Virus record (IMG/VR): IMGVR_UViG_3300049001_000101 | Span: 1-41,251 of that record | Reading direction: 5' to 3' (one strand) | Length of the DNA stretch: 41,251 nucleotides | Source of the DNA: a virus | Shown here: one piece after another, positions 14,817 to 21,922 of the stretch | Layout: each line of letters opens with the position of its first letter | Numbering within the stretch: the first letter of the stretch is position 1 | Program-made: the position numbers and the translations under genes | The notes under the pieces: generated by a model | Database searches by the model: none | Told to the model about the DNA's origin: nothing | Seen by the model: the letters and a program-made list of their open reading frames with translations, nothing else

Positions 14817-15266
14817 TCACTGCTGAATAAGTGTCCGGCTGTTTCCCGTTCCCAGCCCGATAACGGAACTTCCATTCGCGTTCTGCTGCTGCAGCGCCAG
14901 CGAGCCCGGTTGCGTCGATTGCACGCCATTGAAGACGATTGGCCCGATGGCTGCGCTCGCGGCGAAGCGCTGCGTGCCTGTGGGCGTCTGCAGCACTACC
15001 GTGGTGGCCTGGTAAGTTGGGGACTGCGCCTTCGTGGGCGCGATGAACTGCACGCGGTATTGGGATGTCCCGTTGAGCAGGTTGCGGCGCACGATGGTAA
15101 GAGGCGCCAGCGGGCTTACGATCGGCGGATTGAGCTGAAACTGCAACTGCCGGATCTGCTTGCCCAGATATGCCGAGGCGCGGTCAAAGTTCACCGGCTG
15201 GCTCGGCAGATCGCTCATGCTGGCGATCTCCAGGACTTGGCCATCGAGATTGGGAGTTTTGTTCAT
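14817..15266 (-). CDS. Hypothetical structural protein
   Basis: A 149-residue protein; start at 15266 because upstream codons read through the repeat element. Beta-rich with a helical segment (FDRASAYLGKQIRQLQFQL). It lies between the nozzle and the internal virion genes. No family recognised. Confidence 0.5.
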   Translation of the reverse strand: MNKTPNLDGQVLEIASMSDLPSQPVNFDRASAYLGKQIRQLQFQLNPPIVSPLAPLTIVRRNLLNGTSQYRVQFIAPTKAQSPTYQATTVVLQTPTGTQRFAASAAIGPIVFNGVQSTQPGSLALQQQNANGSSVIGLGTGNSRTLIQQ

Positions 15267-15272
15267 AAGTTT

Positions 15273-15473
15273 TTCACCGCAAAGGACGCAAAGATCGCAA
15301 AGGAGTAAAATCTGGGAATGATTCACAATGGGCCGACGCCCGATGATTTCGTGACATGCCTGCATCCAGAGAGCTGGAGCGAGAGCGCTGAAAACCCCCC
15401 ATATGATGTATTGCCTGAGCTGTGGACTAGAGTTTCCTAATCCTTTGCGGCCTTCGCGACCTTTGCGGTAAAT
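15273..15473. repeat. 201-bp inverted-repeat element (CACCGCAAAGG type) with cargo ORF
   Basis: The left arm TTCACCGCAAAGGACGCAAA (from 15274) mirrors the right arm, whose inner part is TCCTTTGCGGCCTTCGCGAC (from 15441) and which ends in GGTAAA. It encloses a + strand mini zinc-finger ORF opposite to the late genes. Sister elements are at 17811-18080 and 25148-25233 (the last has no cargo). Confidence 0.65.
15318..15471 (+). pseudogene. Frameshifted miniature zinc-finger gene in a repeat element
   Basis: From ATG 15318 the frame gives MIHNGPTPDDFVTCLHPESW and stops at 15440. Removing one C from the C6 run at about 15399-15404 joins it to the frame ending HMMYCLSCGLEFPN plus the repeat-encoded RPSRPLR (stop 15469-15471). 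The corrected C-terminal 37 residues align without gaps to those of the ORF at 17870-18080, sharing CLH, W, PH, CL-CG and FPN. The C6 run may be a true mutation, a sequencing error or a slippage site. A TAAAAT -10-like box lies seven bases before the ATG. Confidence 0.5.
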
Positions 15474-17806
15474 CATTTGTCATGCTTCAGCGCGATCCCA
15501 AAGATCGTGCTGGGAAAGTTCTCCGCCGCAAAGCTGATCTTTACCTGCAAGTGATGCATCAGAAGGCTGGTCTTCAACTGCGGCGCGTCGTAGAGGTTCC
15601 ATTGCTTCGCCATCAGCGTCGTTGAGGCCGTTGCTCCCATATCCGGCTCGTCCTGCGGATTCATGATCGTCACAAAACCCGGGCCGGTGCTGGCTGAGAT
15701 CTCATTCGGCATGACCTGCACCGTCGGCACCTGTCCTCCCGCGGCGAAGTAGCCGGCCACGTAATACACCGTCACCAGCGGTTCCAGCGGTTCGCTCAGC
15801 ACAATGCTGCCAATGGTGGCAAAGCATGCCGAATAGTTTTGTCCGTCGTCTTGAAACGTGGTCAGGTCACGTCCCAGGATGAAGCCCGCCGCCGATGCGC
15901 GCGCGGCGCAGAGCGTGTAATTGCCCAGAGTTGTCTCAATCGAAGCCAGCGCGCCGATCCCACCCACCGGCTTATAGACCGGAGACCAGGCCTGCGAGGT
16001 CAAACCGTAACGCAGCACGCTGGAGCTGCCGTTGGAGATGAACAGGCCTTTATCGAGTCCGTTTTTGTGTACCGTGAGATAACTCAGATTTTCCGGGAAC
16101 TGCTGCACCAGGTCGCCGATGAAAACGCTCACTTCATCCATCGCGTTCTTGGTCATCCTGAAGACCTGGCCTGTGGTCGAGAGCGCATAAACCGTGTCGC
16201 CATCCCGCCACACGCAATTCGGTGAGCTGATGCCAAAGTTGTCAAGCAGATCATCGTTGTAATAACTGAGCGTTTGCGGACCGCCGGCAATGATCTTGAT
16301 GCAATCGTTCAACCACACCAGCATCAGTCCCGCCGACGTGGGCGTAAGCGCGATTCCCTGCCCTGGGAACGTAAAAACATTGGCCGGAGGCCAGCATGCG
16401 TACGGATCTCCGTTATTCACGTCTGGTCCGGCGGTAAAGTAAACCTTGCAGCCCTGGGCGCTGTTGCTGATTGCCCAACCGCGTCCCTGCCATTCCGCGG
16501 TATAGCTGATCGCGTCGCCGCTGGGCGAATGCGTTCCCGTTTGCCCCGGAGGCGGATCGTTCAACAGCGTTGTGCCCAGCGGAATATTCACCTGCTGCGG
16601 CAGCAAGGTCGCGTCGGTCACGGTGTCAGTAAAAGTCCAAGTGCCGCCGCCCGTGTTGTTGGCCACGCTGGCGGCATATTTAAACACTGATCCGCCGTCG
16701 GTGGGCCGATAGATATCGACCGAGCCCACATCGGTGTTCGTCGAGTACGCTCCGGAAATCACCGGCCCATACGTTCCAAAGACCGGCCCCGTGCTATATG
16801 TGACCGGCGATCCGTCACTGCGGTGGTAGTAACCGCTGGCCACCGTGGGCGCCTGCGTGGAATACACATACATATATTGATAGCCGCTAAAGACGCTCTG
16901 CGGCCCGCGGTTGCTCTTGCATACCCAGGTGATTGTGTTGTCTATGGTATTTGTGCCGGGCGTGATGGACCATGCCGGAGCGGTCGCGCCGCTGGTCCCG
17001 TTTGTAAGCCTCTGTTGCAGGTTGCCGTTGCCGTCAATGATCACGCCGCCGATCTGCGCGGTAAGTGAAGTGCCGGCCACGCTAGCGGCCCATGCTCCGG
17101 GCGGTCCCAGATTGAGCCATATTTGCGCGTTATCCGATGTGCTGGCGGCAAACTGCAATGCCCAATTCGGCGGCGCGGATCCGGAAGCTCCGGCGTTGAC
17201 GCGCGCTTCCTCAATGTTGCCGTTGGAATCCAGCAGCACCGCGCCGTGAGTTGCATTGAACAGGTAAGCCGTGTTCGGCTGCCAGAAAGTTGCGTTGACG
17301 GCCGTGGGCGCCGCCACCGTGGGCATCGCCGCGGGCGCGGGAATGCCGAGCCCGTGCAGCGACGAATTTCCCGTGTCGAAGCGCTTTTGTCCGTTGGCGA
17401 ATCCGGCTGTAACGTAAAGCTGCGTTCCCACCATCAGCGTAAAGGCCTGGTTTGCCGATCCCTTGCTCCACAGCGTGGTGATCGCCGAGATGGAGAACTG
17501 CGCCAGGCGCTGATTGCTGTCAAACAGCGGCAGGACCGCGCCCGTCGCCGAGCGATGCCCGTAAAATGCGTTGACGATCTCTCCGCCGGCAAGCTGCTGT
17601 GAACAGAATCGGCTGAACCCCGGACGGCGCTGGAGCTGGTATGTATCCAGCAACTCCATGTCCTGGCCGTCAATCAGGGCGTCATTCATCACGACAACCT
17701 GGACGCCGATCACCCGCAGCGGCGCAAACAACGCCGAACGGCGCGTGTACAGCCCCGCGCGGAAGTATTTGATGATCGTCGTTTTTTTAGGTGGAGTAGA
17801 AGCCAT
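15473..17806 (-). CDS. Tail nozzle protein (tail tubular protein B-like)
   Basis: A 777-residue protein. The N-terminus (VVVMNDALIDGQDMELLDTY followed by LQRRPGFSRF) resembles the start of podovirus nozzle proteins: a list of bound values, then an RPG motif. Two beta repeats around 185-300 (LLDSNGNIEEA..GSAPPNW..DNAQIW and IIDGNGNLQQR..GATAPAW..DNTITW) are carbohydrate-binding-like inserts; a related repeat is in the protein at 34809. Length and neighbourhood (adaptor at 18348) support this call, though no sequence search was done. Confidence 0.6.
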   Translation of the reverse strand: MASTPPKKTTIIKYFRAGLYTRRSALFAPLRVIGVQVVVMNDALIDGQDMELLDTYQLQRRPGFSRFCSQQLAGGEIVNAFYGHRSATGAVLPLFDSNQRLAQFSISAITTLWSKGSANQAFTLMVGTQLYVTAGFANGQKRFDTGNSSLHGLGIPAPAAMPTVAAPTAVNATFWQPNTAYLFNATHGAVLLDSNGNIEEARVNAGASGSAPPNWALQFAASTSDNAQIWLNLGPPGAWAASVAGTSLTAQIGGVIIDGNGNLQQRLTNGTSGATAPAWSITPGTNTIDNTITWVCKSNRGPQSVFSGYQYMYVYSTQAPTVASGYYHRSDGSPVTYSTGPVFGTYGPVISGAYSTNTDVGSVDIYRPTDGGSVFKYAASVANNTGGGTWTFTDTVTDATLLPQQVNIPLGTTLLNDPPPGQTGTHSPSGDAISYTAEWQGRGWAISNSAQGCKVYFTAGPDVNNGDPYACWPPANVFTFPGQGIALTPTSAGLMLVWLNDCIKIIAGGPQTLSYYNDDLLDNFGISSPNCVWRDGDTVYALSTTGQVFRMTKNAMDEVSVFIGDLVQQFPENLSYLTVHKNGLDKGLFISNGSSSVLRYGLTSQAWSPVYKPVGGIGALASIETTLGNYTLCAARASAAGFILGRDLTTFQDDGQNYSACFATIGSIVLSEPLEPLVTVYYVAGYFAAGGQVPTVQVMPNEISASTGPGFVTIMNPQDEPDMGATASTTLMAKQWNLYDAPQLKTSLLMHHLQVKISFAAENFPSTIFGIALKHDK

Positions 17807-17810
17807 GGTT

Positions 17811-18080
17811 TTTCACCGCAAAGGTCGCAAAGAGCCGCAAAGGGGAGGTAAAGTAAAATCTGAACTAAGATGAACGAACTGGAAAATATCTGCGTCAACT
17901 TCAAAGTTGCTAGCGCGCCCGGCACCGATTACTTCTCCAAGATCGAGGTACTTTTCTTTCTATTCATGCCTGCATCGCGGAAACTGGTATGTTAGCGACG
18001 AACGTCCGCACCTGAAGCGCTGCCTAGACTGCGGGAAAGATTTTCCTAACTCTTCGCGTCCTTCGCGGCCTTTGCGGTAA
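17811..18080. repeat. 270-bp inverted-repeat element (CACCGCAAAGG type) with cargo ORF
   Basis: Left arm TTTCACCGCAAAGGTCGCAA (from 17812); right arm CTTCGCGTCCTTCGCGGCCT then TTGCGGTAA (to 18080). The right arm also encodes the C-terminus of the - strand gene 18046-18309. It is organised like the element at 15273, including GTAAAATCTG just before the cargo ATG in both. Confidence 0.65.
17870..18080 (+). pseudogene. Frameshifted miniature zinc-finger gene, second copy
   Basis: ATG 17870 opens a 41-codon frame (MNELENICVNFKVASAPGTD) ending at 17995. The +1 frame from about 17955 reads SCLHRGNWYVSDERPHLKRC then LDCGKDFPN and ends in RPSRPLR at 18080, collinear with the 15318 copy. The switch falls in a T-rich run (CTTTTCTTTC, about 17951-17960). 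Conservation at protein level despite different codons suggests both descend from a real zinc-finger gene. Confidence 0.45.
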
Positions 18081-18309
18081 GAATCTTCTGCTGCTTTTTC
18101 GTCACGTAAAAGTTGTCCGGATCCACTGAGACGGCTTTCTTCAGGAAAAAGCAGGCTTCTTCCAGATGCATCTCCGCGATCGCCAGCTCGCGTCCGGGCT
18201 TGATCTTTTTGCGCAGCTTGGTCAGTAGCCGGTCGAAAGACTTGGCCACCGATCCAGCGATTGCGTGCCCGTTGTTGTTCAATCTTTGAAATTTAAAAAG
18301 AGGGTCCAT
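18046..18309 (-). CDS. Acb2/Tad1-hairpin-like small protein (candidate anti-CBASS)
   Basis: An 87-residue protein with GGAG eight bases before ATG. A helix (HAIAGSVAKSFDRLLTKLRK), a turn, and then PGRELAIAEMHLEEACFFLK (38-57) follow the Acb2/Tad1 hairpin pattern, in which a (S/G)RE..(L)A(I) helix with paired E/Q-A residues packs against the first helix. Acb2 proteins are phage-encoded sponges for cyclic nucleotides that block CBASS immunity. The similarity is by eye and only over ~45 residues. The last dozen residues (ILTAKAAKDAKS) are encoded by the adjacent repeat arm. Confidence 0.4.
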   Translation of the reverse strand: MDPLFKFQRLNNNGHAIAGSVAKSFDRLLTKLRKKIKPGRELAIAEMHLEEACFFLKKAVSVDPDNFYVTKKQQKILTAKAAKDAKS

Positions 18310-18347
18310 TTGTTGTTCTCCGTGCCTCCGTGTCTCCGTGGTGAGAA

Positions 18348-19697
18348 CTACCGCATCAGCCCGTGCTCCGGTACCAGGCCTTCAATCACCGATTCGCGCT
18401 CTTCGGCCGCCATGGCGTGCGCAATCGACTGCTGCGAGATCGTGATCTGCATCTTCGTCTCTTCCGCGCTCACGCCCTTGGCGAACCTGTACGCAAACGC
18501 CAGGCCAACTTCGTGCAGCACGTGGGCCTGATCGTCCGGCCAGGCAAAGACGCTTTGCGGCGTCGTAAGCTTGGGCGCTCTCTGCTGGTAAACAATGTTG
18601 AACTGGAATTGATAGCTCGACATCGGCTCGCTCAGCCGGAAGCGCAGCACGCCGTTGTTTTCGTCGGCGAACATGCAGATGGCCATCTTGTCACCGCTGC
18701 CCCATGCCGGCGGCAGGTTGCGCACAAACTCCACGTCCGGCGTTATTCCCTGCGGAAAGCTGGTGGAATTGATGTCCACCATTGAGGCGGATTCGCCCCA
18801 ACTCCACGCCGGCAGCCCGATCACGGCGCCCAGGCCCTGCGGGTCCTGGTTTGAAGGCGCGCTGGTGCCGAACCCCGGCGCTCCGGAGCAGACCGTCACC
18901 GTGCCCGTATCCACTCCAGAGGCGACGTCACCATGGGCAAAGCTCGCGGTAAACTGCGAAGCCGTGGCGCTGATGACAGTCGCCTGCTGGCTGTTCAAAA
19001 ATGTATTGGTTCCCACGCCGGCAAACAGCACCGCCTGGCCGGCTTTGAAACCGTTCACCGCCGTCACCGTAAGCACGTTGCTGGTGATCGCGATATTCGT
19101 GATCGTGGCGCTGGTGTTCGCGGGCGCGGCAAAAGTAAAGTGGTACACGTCCGGCACGCTTACGATCGTGAATCCACCGGACCATCCGCAGACGTGCGTC
19201 AGCGCATTGAAGCTGAACGTGGCGTTAAAGTTCCCGCCGACATCGAGCAGTCCGCTCAGGAAAACAGTTTGCCCGGGCTGGAACGGATGCGGATCGATGG
19301 TCTGCACCGTGGCCACGCCGCTTGCGATCGTGATCCCCGCCAGCTTGCCATTGGCCCGCGATGCGTTTACCGGAGAATAAATCATGTCGACGCACGCGCC
19401 GCCAAACGGATTGGATCCGGCGCCGCTCTGCAGCACAAAAGCCGATGCGCCGGCAAAGCGATAGTCCTGGACTCCGAACTGCGTTACCAGAAAGCTGCCG
19501 TTGGTTCCGTCCAGGAACTTGCGGTTGAACTTCCACGCCATCGGCCGCGCCAGCAGCGTGCGCATCATGTCATTGCAGATGGTCATGGCCGGTTCGTTGG
19601 TGCCGTTCCGCGTCAAAAAATAGTTCTGCAGGCTCGTATGGAGTGAACACCAATCCATGATTTCCTGCACAGTGGTGGTTTGGTTGAGAAGGGGCAT
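18348..19697 (-). CDS. Tail adaptor (tail tubular protein A-like) with inserted beta domains
   Basis: A 449-residue protein. The helical N-terminus (TVQEIMDWCSLHTSLQNYFL, then a second helix ending ARPMAWKFNR) and the C-terminal helices resemble head-tail adaptors that contact the portal. Between them are two Ig-like repeats (GVATVQTIDPHPFQPGQTVF and NVLTVTAVNGFKAGQAVLFA), each of the form V.TV....F..GQ.V...G. Positioned between the tail fibre/tailspike block and the nozzle. Confidence 0.5.
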   Translation of the reverse strand: MPLLNQTTTVQEIMDWCSLHTSLQNYFLTRNGTNEPAMTICNDMMRTLLARPMAWKFNRKFLDGTNGSFLVTQFGVQDYRFAGASAFVLQSGAGSNPFGGACVDMIYSPVNASRANGKLAGITIASGVATVQTIDPHPFQPGQTVFLSGLLDVGGNFNATFSFNALTHVCGWSGGFTIVSVPDVYHFTFAAPANTSATITNIAITSNVLTVTAVNGFKAGQAVLFAGVGTNTFLNSQQATVISATASQFTASFAHGDVASGVDTGTVTVCSGAPGFGTSAPSNQDPQGLGAVIGLPAWSWGESASMVDINSTSFPQGITPDVEFVRNLPPAWGSGDKMAICMFADENNGVLRFRLSEPMSSYQFQFNIVYQQRAPKLTTPQSVFAWPDDQAHVLHEVGLAFAYRFAKGVSAEETKMQITISQQSIAHAMAAEERESVIEGLVPEHGLMR

Positions 19698-20003
19698 TTA
19701 AGCCAGACCCGCCCGGCGCTTCATCTCTTCGAGCTTGCTGATCTCGGAACGCACCTTGCGGATATTGTCCGCGACCGTGCCGGCCTGCTTCACGTCAAGC
19801 AGGCTGTGGTCCTCGGGAATGCGCGGAGGCTTTACGTCGAATTCGCCGAGAGGTTCGCTGGCGTGTAAAACAAAATCGGCGACAGAACGGAAGGCGTTGG
19901 AGATGTCCGCGGCTTTGCGCTCCAGGCACACTAGTTCTGTCTTTTTCTCCGGAATCTCACTTACCAGTTTCCCGATCAGGGTATATTGCTCTTGTTGCGT
20001 CAT
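19698..20003 (-). CDS. Small coiled-coil protein
   Basis: A 101-residue protein, ATG after AGGAGAACCAAAA. Charged helices at both ends (EIPEKKTELVCLERKAADIS; NIRKVRSEISKLEEMKRRAG) and no recognised family. It is directly upstream of the adaptor; the intergenic DNA to its right holds the promoter of the opposite-strand cargo genes. Confidence 0.5.
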   Translation of the reverse strand: MTQQEQYTLIGKLVSEIPEKKTELVCLERKAADISNAFRSVADFVLHASEPLGEFDVKPPRIPEDHSLLDVKQAGTVADNIRKVRSEISKLEEMKRRAGLA

Positions 20004-20058
20004 TTTTGGTTCTCCTGCCTTGGCTGACTACTGAGTGCTGATTGCTGATTGCTGTTTA

Positions 20059-20087
20059 TTGCTAACTGCTAAAAGCTGGGATATGAT
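20059..20087 (+). promoter_or_regulatory. Sigma-70-like promoter for the cargo gene at 20097
   Basis: TTGCTA (20059-20064), a 17-base spacer, and TATGAT (20082-20087). Start of transcription would fall at about 20094, two to four bases before the ATG, giving a nearly leaderless mRNA. The region 20030-20075 consists of GCTGATT/GCTAA-type short repeats. Confidence 0.45.
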
Positions 20088-20096
20088 TTCCGGCCT

Positions 20097-20549
20097 ATGA
20101 AAGCCGCTAGTTTGATCGCTGTAGTTCTTTGCTTCCCTGCGTTGCTATCGCCTCAACAGATCACGCCGATGAACATTGCAGCTCCGGCAGGGCATCCGGG
20201 GCAAAAACTCATGATGCTCAGTCATCGCGATCTATTACTTGTCCAGATGCGCTCGTGGGAAGAAGGCATCGAGATGGCGCGCGACTCCGAGTGCCGTACC
20301 TGGCCTGCAATGGACGAAACATCCTGCAAAGCGATAAAGGTCCATATTGAGCCTGAAGCTGGATCTGACAGCGAAACTATCTTGCTTCATGCCTATTACC
20401 GCCTCGACCAAACACCGGCAGGAAGCACACGTTTTCTTCAGGCGAGTAACTACATCACTCTGCTAAAGACCGAGCTTGGCTCTATCGGCCCAAGGTGGCT
20501 CAAGTTCGAGCGCCGCGACAATGGCGAGCCTCCGGAGCCGATAAAATGA
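20097..20549 (+). CDS. Secreted protein of unknown function (cargo gene)
   Basis: A 150-residue protein read against the late operon. A Sec signal peptide is clear (MKAASLIAVVLCFPALLSPQ with cleavage near residue 20). The mature part is mixed alpha/beta, with two cysteines (ECRTWPAMDETSC) that could form a disulfide. No ribosome site precedes the ATG. As an independently promoted, exported protein in a phage late region it resembles a lysogenic-conversion or moron gene. No family recognised. Confidence 0.55.
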   Translation: MKAASLIAVVLCFPALLSPQQITPMNIAAPAGHPGQKLMMLSHRDLLLVQMRSWEEGIEMARDSECRTWPAMDETSCKAIKVHIEPEAGSDSETILLHAYYRLDQTPAGSTRFLQASNYITLLKTELGSIGPRWLKFERRDNGEPPEPIK

Positions 20550-20555
20550 AAAGCC

Positions 20556-20592
20556 TTGACGCTGCCCTAAAATGCACTACAATGTAGTGCAT
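20556..20592 (+). promoter_or_regulatory. Promoter with palindromic operator over the -10 box and start codon
   Basis: TTGACG (20556-20561), a 16-base spacer and TACAAT (20578-20583). A perfect 10-bp inverted repeat, ATGCACTACA (20572-20581) and TGTAGTGCAT (20583-20592) around one central base, covers the -10 box and reaches the ATG at 20591. Transcription would start at the ATG. A dimeric repressor on this site would block the promoter completely; the adjacent small gene is the obvious candidate. Confidence 0.6.
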
Positions 20593-20776
20593 GACGCCAA
20601 ACTTTACGGTCCGCAAAAACGCTGAGCGCGAAAGAATCATGGACCTGATACGCGAACATCAGACCGAGTTCAGTAGCGCACCCTCTGACAGCGACTGTTT
20701 CGACTTCGCTCTAAAAGCCGCGGAGCGTGAACTATCCGGCAAACCCAAACCGCGCTCGCCGCGCAAAAAGTGGTAA
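20591..20776 (+). CDS. Small basic protein, candidate autoregulatory repressor
   Basis: A 61-residue protein whose ATG lies inside the palindromic operator and which has no ribosome-binding site, so its mRNA is probably leaderless. The layout (FTVRKNAERERIMDLIREHQ, then SDSDCFDFALKAAERELSG) loosely recalls a ribbon-helix-helix protein with a following helix and basic tail (KPKPRSPRKKW). That would fit a repressor of its own operon including the glycosyltransferase; this is inferred. Confidence 0.45.
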   Translation: MTPNFTVRKNAERERIMDLIREHQTEFSSAPSDSDCFDFALKAAERELSGKPKPRSPRKKW

Positions 20777-20779
20777 GGA

Positions 20780-21922
20780 ATGAAACTGTTGTTCGTTGTC
20801 GCTGATGACTGGTACTTTCTCTCTCACCGCTTGCCGTTGGCCCTTGCCGCGCTCCGTGAAGGCTTCGATGTCGCCGTTGCCACCCGCGCCGGAACTCAGG
20901 GCCAAGAAATTATTGATGCTGGCTTTCGGATGATCCCACTTCAACATCTGAAACGTGAACGCCGCTCCCCGCTGAATGAAATCCGAGCCATCACGGAACT
21001 TAGAGCCATCTATCAGCGCGAGAAGCCAGATATCATTCACCATGTGGCCCTGAAGCCTGTTCTATACGGCTCCATTGCAGCGCTTGGCTTGCCGCTCAAG
21101 ATCGTTAACGCATTTGCTGGCTTGGGATACCTGGCATCTTCAAACTCCCCAAAGGCTATTGCTCTGAGAAGCGTGATTTGGAACGCGATGCGGTTCCTGC
21201 TTAACCGGCCCAATGCTTTTACCATCCTGCAAAACTTTGAGGACCGAGATTTCGCTGTTTCCAAACTCGGCATGTCGAACGAGAACACAGAAGTCATCAT
21301 GGGTTCCGGAGTCGATCTCGATCTTTTCCGGCCTTCCCTGCAACCCTCAGGCGTTCCCATCGTCATGCTGCCCTCACGCTTGCTCTGGAACAAAGGCGTT
21401 GCTGAATTTGTCGCCGCCGCCCAGCAACTCACAGCCTCAGGAGTCCGCGCGCGCTTCGTGCTTGTTGGCGATACCGACGAAGGCAGCCCGTCTGCTATTC
21501 CGCGTTCACAACTTGCCGAGTGGCAGGACTCAGGCTCAATCGAGTGGTGGGGCAAGATGTCCAACATGCAAGATGTTCTACCCCAAGCCGCCATCATCTG
21601 CTTACCGTCATACCGTGAGGGTATTCCCAAAGTTCTCATTGAAGCCGCTGCCTGTGGCCGCGCCATTGTTTCAACCGATGTTCCCGGCTGCCGTGATGTG
21701 GTCCAGCACTATGTGAACGGAATGCTCGTACCTGCTCAGGATGCGGAAGTGCTGCCGCTCACCATCAAAGTGCTTCTTGACAATCCTGATTTACGCAAGC
21801 GCATGGGCGAAGCCGGACGAAAGAAAGCCGCCCACTTTTCTCAGGATGTTGTGATCGAAAAGACGCTGAATCGCTACGCTACTTTGCTATCAACAAATCT
21901 TGTTACCGCGCCAGACAGCTGA
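20780..21922 (+). CDS. GT4-family glycosyltransferase
   Basis: A 380-residue protein three bases after the preceding stop. The N-terminal domain starts LLFVVADDWYFLSHRLPLAL, the pattern of PglA/WbpX-like GT4 enzymes. The C-terminal domain has the EX7E motif (E280 and E288 in YREGIPKVLIEAAACGRAIV), followed by STDVPGCRDVV. It would transfer a sugar from a nucleotide donor to a lipid-linked or surface glycan, for example altering the host receptor to exclude other phages. It converges on, and overlaps by 20 bases, the tailspike gene. Like 20097 and 20591 it belongs to a rightward cargo operon. Confidence 0.8.
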   Translation: MKLLFVVADDWYFLSHRLPLALAALREGFDVAVATRAGTQGQEIIDAGFRMIPLQHLKRERRSPLNEIRAITELRAIYQREKPDIIHHVALKPVLYGSIAALGLPLKIVNAFAGLGYLASSNSPKAIALRSVIWNAMRFLLNRPNAFTILQNFEDRDFAVSKLGMSNENTEVIMGSGVDLDLFRPSLQPSGVPIVMLPSRLLWNKGVAEFVAAAQQLTASGVRARFVLVGDTDEGSPSAIPRSQLAEWQDSGSIEWWGKMSNMQDVLPQAAIICLPSYREGIPKVLIEAAACGRAIVSTDVPGCRDVVQHYVNGMLVPAQDAEVLPLTIKVLLDNPDLRKRMGEAGRKKAAHFSQDVVIEKTLNRYATLLSTNLVTAPDS

